Assembly (NCBI GenBank): GCA_910588875.1
Contig: CAJURT010000011.1
Coordinates: 15,541 to 79,540 of the forward strand
Direction: 5' to 3'
DNA length: 64,000 nucleotides
DNA from: an uncultured Lachnospiraceae bacterium
Lineage (GTDB): Bacteria; Bacillota; Clostridia; Lachnospirales; Lachnospiraceae
In this document: positions 61,475 to 64,000 of the stretch, piece by piece
Position numbering within the stretch: the first letter of the stretch is position 1
Layout: each line of letters starts with the position of its first letter
Made by a program: the position numbers and the translations under genes
Notes under the pieces: generated by a model
Told to the model about the DNA's origin: nothing
Seen by the model: only the letters and a program-made list of their open reading frames with translations
Database searches by the model: none

Positions 61475-62143
61475 ATGGTTACAGAAGGAGAGTTGGGAAG
61501 CTGTGCTGAGACGCGGGGAAAGTCTGACAAAAAAACGGGGAAAGCAAAAGAGCGTTTTCCCGTGACCAGAATATATTTCGTCCGCCATGCGCAGCCGGAT
61601 CATAGCTGGAAGGATGACAGAACCAGGCCCCTGACAGAGGAAGGGAAAACCGATTCAAAGCTTGTCCTGGATTTTTTGAAGGACAAGGAAATCCACGGCT
61701 TTTACAGCAGCCCCTACAAAAGAAGCCTTGACACAATCGCAGATTCGGCCGCTTATTTTGGAAAGGAAATCCTTACGGATGAGCGGCTGAGGGAGCGGGA
61801 GAGCGGGCCTTCTGCCAACAACCGGGAACTGTTTGAAAAGCGCTGGAGGGATCACGATTACCATGAGGAAAAGGGGGAGTCCATCCGGATGGTACAGGAG
61901 AGAAACCTGGCAGCCCTCAGGGAGGTTCTGGAGGAGAACAGAGGAAGGAATCTTGTGGTCGGCACACATGGGACAGCCCTCAGCGCTGTGATCAATTATT
62001 ACCGCCCGGAGTTTGGCCTGAGGGATTATCTGCGTATCCTGGACTGGATGCCCTATGTGGTGGAACTGGATTTTGCCGGGGAGGAACTGGTGGGGATAAA
62101 AGAGCACTGCTATGTGGAGAAGGAGTTTAAAGGGGGAGTTTAA
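61475..62143 (+). CDS. Histidine phosphatase family protein
   Basis: A 222-residue phosphoglycerate-mutase-like phosphatase. The phosphohistidine motif is FVRHAQPDHS, followed by RPLTEEGK, YSSPYKRSLDTI, a conserved Glu in LRERESG and the second His in VVGTHGTALSAV. About 28 residues before the domain are charged and may be disordered. Substrate is unknown. GGGAGAGG precedes the ATG. Its stop codon lies inside the terminator hairpin. Confidence 0.85.
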   Translation: MVTEGELGSCAETRGKSDKKTGKAKERFPVTRIYFVRHAQPDHSWKDDRTRPLTEEGKTDSKLVLDFLKDKEIHGFYSSPYKRSLDTIADSAAYFGKEILTDERLRERESGPSANNRELFEKRWRDHDYHEEKGESIRMVQERNLAALREVLEENRGRNLVVGTHGTALSAVINYYRPEFGLRDYLRILDWMPYVVELDFAGEELVGIKEHCYVEKEFKGGV

Positions 62144-62154
62144 CTCCCCTTTTT
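62129..62154 (+). terminator. Intrinsic terminator overlapping the phosphatase stop
   Basis: GGGGAGTT (62133-62140) pairs with AACTCCCC (62142-62149), followed by a 5-T run. The TAA stop falls in the loop and stem. Confidence 0.85.
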
Positions 62155-62264
62155 GTGTGTCTTCAGACTTATGCCTCCCGGATGATCCGTAGCTTTACAC
62201 TGCCCAATCTGCTTTCCCGGCCAAGGGGATTGCAACACCTCTCCACATTCTTGTCCTGTGAAGC

Positions 62265-63260
62265 TTAGTTTACTTTTTTTAAATATACTTTTGCTGCTTC
62301 TTCTGTCAAATCAAATTTCTCGCGGATTTGTTTCAGAATAACATCACTTGATATTTCTAATTCTTTTAGAGTTACTATCATAGCAGTTATTCCTCTGTCG
62401 AGTCCCTCCTGAATTCCTTTTTGAATTCCTTTCTGAATTCCTTTCTGAATTCCTTTTTCCTCCACGCCCTTACTTAAATTACACATAACTGACACCTCAC
62501 TTTCTAATGTCTGGGTCATTTTAATATGAAAATCTTCCTCTAATATCTGGCGTTTATCCTGGGGATCCGTCTCTGTGGACAGAAGCACATTCAATAGCTT
62601 TAACACATCTGTGGCGGAATCTCCCTCTGTTCCAAGGCAAATCATGACAGTGGTTATTAAGTCATAATCTGATTTTCGTTCCTTCACATGGCCAGCCAGA
62701 TTTTCCTCCGCAATAGAATAACGGGTAATGCTGTTTTCACGGTTCTTGGGCGGATTCATACAAATCCATATACTGTATACCTTTTTGATATTCTCATAGT
62801 GGGAGTGGATAAACTCCGTTCCATACTGGGCGGAAATCATGCGGCTGCAGTAATAGATCCCTCTTTTTATCAATGGATAACCAGGATAAAAATCATTCTG
62901 GGCTTCGATATTAATAATCAGGCGAATCAATTCCCCGGACACAGGGGCTGTTGCAAGAAACCGGATATCATAAGTAACGGTTCCCTCCGTAAGAGAAGGG
63001 TCTTCATTTCCCATCCCGCGTATCATAGAGGCCTGATTCGATTCATCCGGGGCAACGGCCACTTCCCCCACCTGCGGGGTTCCTTCGATATATCTCTCTG
63101 CTATCTCATCTACATCACAGTTCCGGTATTCTTCCAGGCAGTTTTTCATGATCCATGCTAAAATAATCTTTTCCGAAAGCAGCCGTTTACAGGCCGCATC
63201 GTAACCTGCTTTTTCATCTGCCACACCAAGATTCTTCGCTAGAGTAGTGTCTGTATTCAT
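62265..63260 (-). CDS. PD-(D/E)XK nuclease-family transposase-like protein (Rpn type)
   Basis: A 331-residue protein of the recombination-promoting nuclease / transposase-like group. The PD-(D/E)XK core is seen as VTYDIRF followed by LIINIEAQND (an ExQ variant) and GYPLIKRGIYYCSRMI. Such genes are multicopy in Lachnospiraceae and may promote recombination independent of RecA. The tail has four copies of the tetrapeptide KGIQ, encoded by a 12-bp tandem repeat, then a helix and DLTEEAAKVYL. ATG 63260 has AGGAGGTGAG 4-5 nt upstream; the frame from 63302 is not used. It is the only mobile-type gene in the window. Confidence 0.8.
   Translation of the reverse strand: MNTDTTLAKNLGVADEKAGYDAACKRLLSEKIILAWIMKNCLEEYRNCDVDEIAERYIEGTPQVGEVAVAPDESNQASMIRGMGNEDPSLTEGTVTYDIRFLATAPVSGELIRLIINIEAQNDFYPGYPLIKRGIYYCSRMISAQYGTEFIHSHYENIKKVYSIWICMNPPKNRENSITRYSIAEENLAGHVKERKSDYDLITTVMICLGTEGDSATDVLKLLNVLLSTETDPQDKRQILEEDFHIKMTQTLESEVSVMCNLSKGVEEKGIQKGIQKGIQKGIQEGLDRGITAMIVTLKELEISSDVILKQIREKFDLTEEAAKVYLKKVN
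62410..62457. repeat. 12-bp tandem repeat, four copies, inside the PD-(D/E)XK gene
   Basis: Units TGAATTCCTTTT or TGAATTCCTTTC run head to tail from 62410 to 62457. On the minus strand each unit encodes the four residues KGIQ, so copy-number change would keep the frame. Confidence 0.85.
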
Positions 63261-63514
63261 GGCCTCACCTCCTGTTCCTGTTTCTATTTTATCATATTCC
63301 AAGCTGACCGACTACTCCCATTTTTGCTTTTCCAGGTATCCGTTACTTTTCACGGGCAATGTCAGGAAGCTAAGCGTTTCGGAAAAACACGCCAGGGAAA
63401 GGGGAAGAGGAGGGCGGCGGATGTTTAACCATTTACTACAAAATCCATATCATCTGTCAGATCTGCCAAAGTCTGGGGAAAATCCGCCGATATTAAAAGC
63501 AAAGGGATGAGAAA

Positions 63515-63890
63515 ATGAGGATAGGCATATGTGAGGATGAAAAGGTTATAGGGGATCAAAAGACCTTTTGACCCCAATATTTTGATATACAAATGGAGGG
63601 AGTAAACGGAATACAGGCAGCGAGGGCGCTGCGGGATAAAAAAGAAGAAGCACTGCTGATCTTTATTACCGGTTTCAAAGAGTATGTGTTTGAAGCCTTT
63701 GATGTAGCAGCCTTTCACTATCTTTTGAAGCCTGTTGAGGAAAAAAACTTACGGAGGTATTTGCCAAAGCCGTGGCAGAGGTGGAGAGGAAAAAGTGAGG
63801 TGGGGAGGAGTCCTTTCTTATCAAGTCAAAGGGCAGAACGATTCTTTTAAACCGGAAGGATATCCTTTGCCTGGAAAACCAGGGTCGAAT
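63515..63890 (+). pseudogene. Decayed LytTR-type response regulator
   Basis: Pieces of a LytTR regulator are spread over three frames. An ATG at 63515 gives MRIGICEDEKVIGDQ, then a stop at 63569. A second frame from about 63584 gives the receiver part FDIQMEGVNGIQAARALR and TGFKEYVFEAFDVAAFHYLLKPVEEKN. A third gives TEVFAKAVAEVERKK, a stop, and SFLIKSKGRTILLNRKDILCLEN, the LytTR start. About 35 residues are missing after the first piece, and the DNA-binding remainder is absent. It is not functional. Confidence 0.75.
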
Positions 63891-63896
63891 CCCAAG

Positions 63897-64000
63897 GGAA
63901 TGTGACACCCTCATGTCACATTCCTGGTGATAAAATAGTGCATAACAATAGGCTCTCGGAATCTTGAGCCTGCCGACCAAGGTTCAGCGGTCGGCTGAAC
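63897..64000. other. Cluster of hairpins at the right window edge
   Basis: Three stems occur in series: GGAATGTGACA with TGTCACATTCC (63897-63924, 11 bp), GGCTC with GAGCC (63951-63970), and GCCGACC with GGTCGGC (63972-63995). The last competes with GTTCAGC and GCTGAAC (63982-64000). This could be a structured RNA, a transposon end or intron 5' region; the window ends before it can be classified. Confidence 0.45.

Noticed and set aside
63897..64000. Group II intron 5' end at the right edge
   Set aside because: No GTGYG start followed by the expected domain I pattern is visible, and no reverse transcriptase lies in the window.
1..64000. rRNA, tRNA and CRISPR arrays
   Set aside because: Reading both strands I saw no tRNA cloverleaf ends, rRNA segments or regularly spaced repeats.

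Overview
The window looks like a chromosomal segment of a gut-type Firmicute, most probably a Lachnospiraceae member. Supporting signs are strong AGGAGG-type ribosome sites, consensus sigma-A promoters (for example TTGACA-17-TATAAT at 7396), RecU, a short-form HisG with HisZ, YesM/YesN-type regulators, LplB/YtcP-type sugar permeases and moderate GC. I saw no rRNA, tRNA or CRISPR array. Mobile-type genes are limited to one PD-(D/E)XK transposase-like nuclease near the right end.

Layout: 1-4.3 kb carries the 3' part of clpA, recU, a uracil permease and cobI. At 4.4-5.9 kb a PurF-like protein lacking the N-terminal catalytic cysteine is divergent from a DUF1266 membrane protein, with a perfect 20-bp palindrome between them. 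7.5-14.1 kb is a histidine operon (hisZ-hisG-hisD-EF-Tu-domain-2-like gene-hisB-hisA-[HisF-like/HisI/HisE fusion]) followed by pepT; hisF, hisH and hisC are absent here.

15.5-41.4 kb is a plant beta-glucan locus. It holds a YesN regulator, a large secreted GH5 enzyme, a cell-wall-repeat protein, an LplB/YtcP/LplA-type ABC importer, GH42 beta-galactosidase, a YesM histidine kinase, GH94 phosphorylase, GH31 alpha-xylosidase, an internally deleted GH3 gene, xylulokinase, a FucI-like isomerase and a transaldolase-family aldolase. Together these activities match xyloglucan side-chain and backbone degradation feeding xylose into the pentose phosphate pathway. That substrate assignment is inference.

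41.4-52.4 kb holds a class-I amidotransferase-like protein with a rearranged nucleophile motif, AEC and MATE transporters, a PHP/zinc-ribbon (EndoQ-like) - UvrD helicase fusion followed closely by a SIR2-like protein, then a REC-GGDEF protein, a LytTR/GHKL two-component pair and a FlxA-like coiled coil. 52.5-62.1 kb holds cbiA, a TfoX-PdxA in-frame fusion with a slippery A_AAA_AAG heptamer at the junction, an inositol monophosphatase, a nitroreductase, potABCD, a YbaK-type deacylase and a histidine phosphatase. The right end carries the PD-(D/E)XK protein with a KGIQ repeat, a decayed LytTR regulator and a run of hairpins that continues to the window edge.

The most promising unusual items are the EndoQ-UvrD fusion with its SIR2 neighbour, the tfoX-pdxA junction, the his-operon oddities (HisF-like fusion and EF-Tu-D2-like protein), and the catalytically altered PurF and amidotransferase paralogues. 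Gene remnants (GH3, a DUF4867-like fragment, a LytTR regulator) show local decay.
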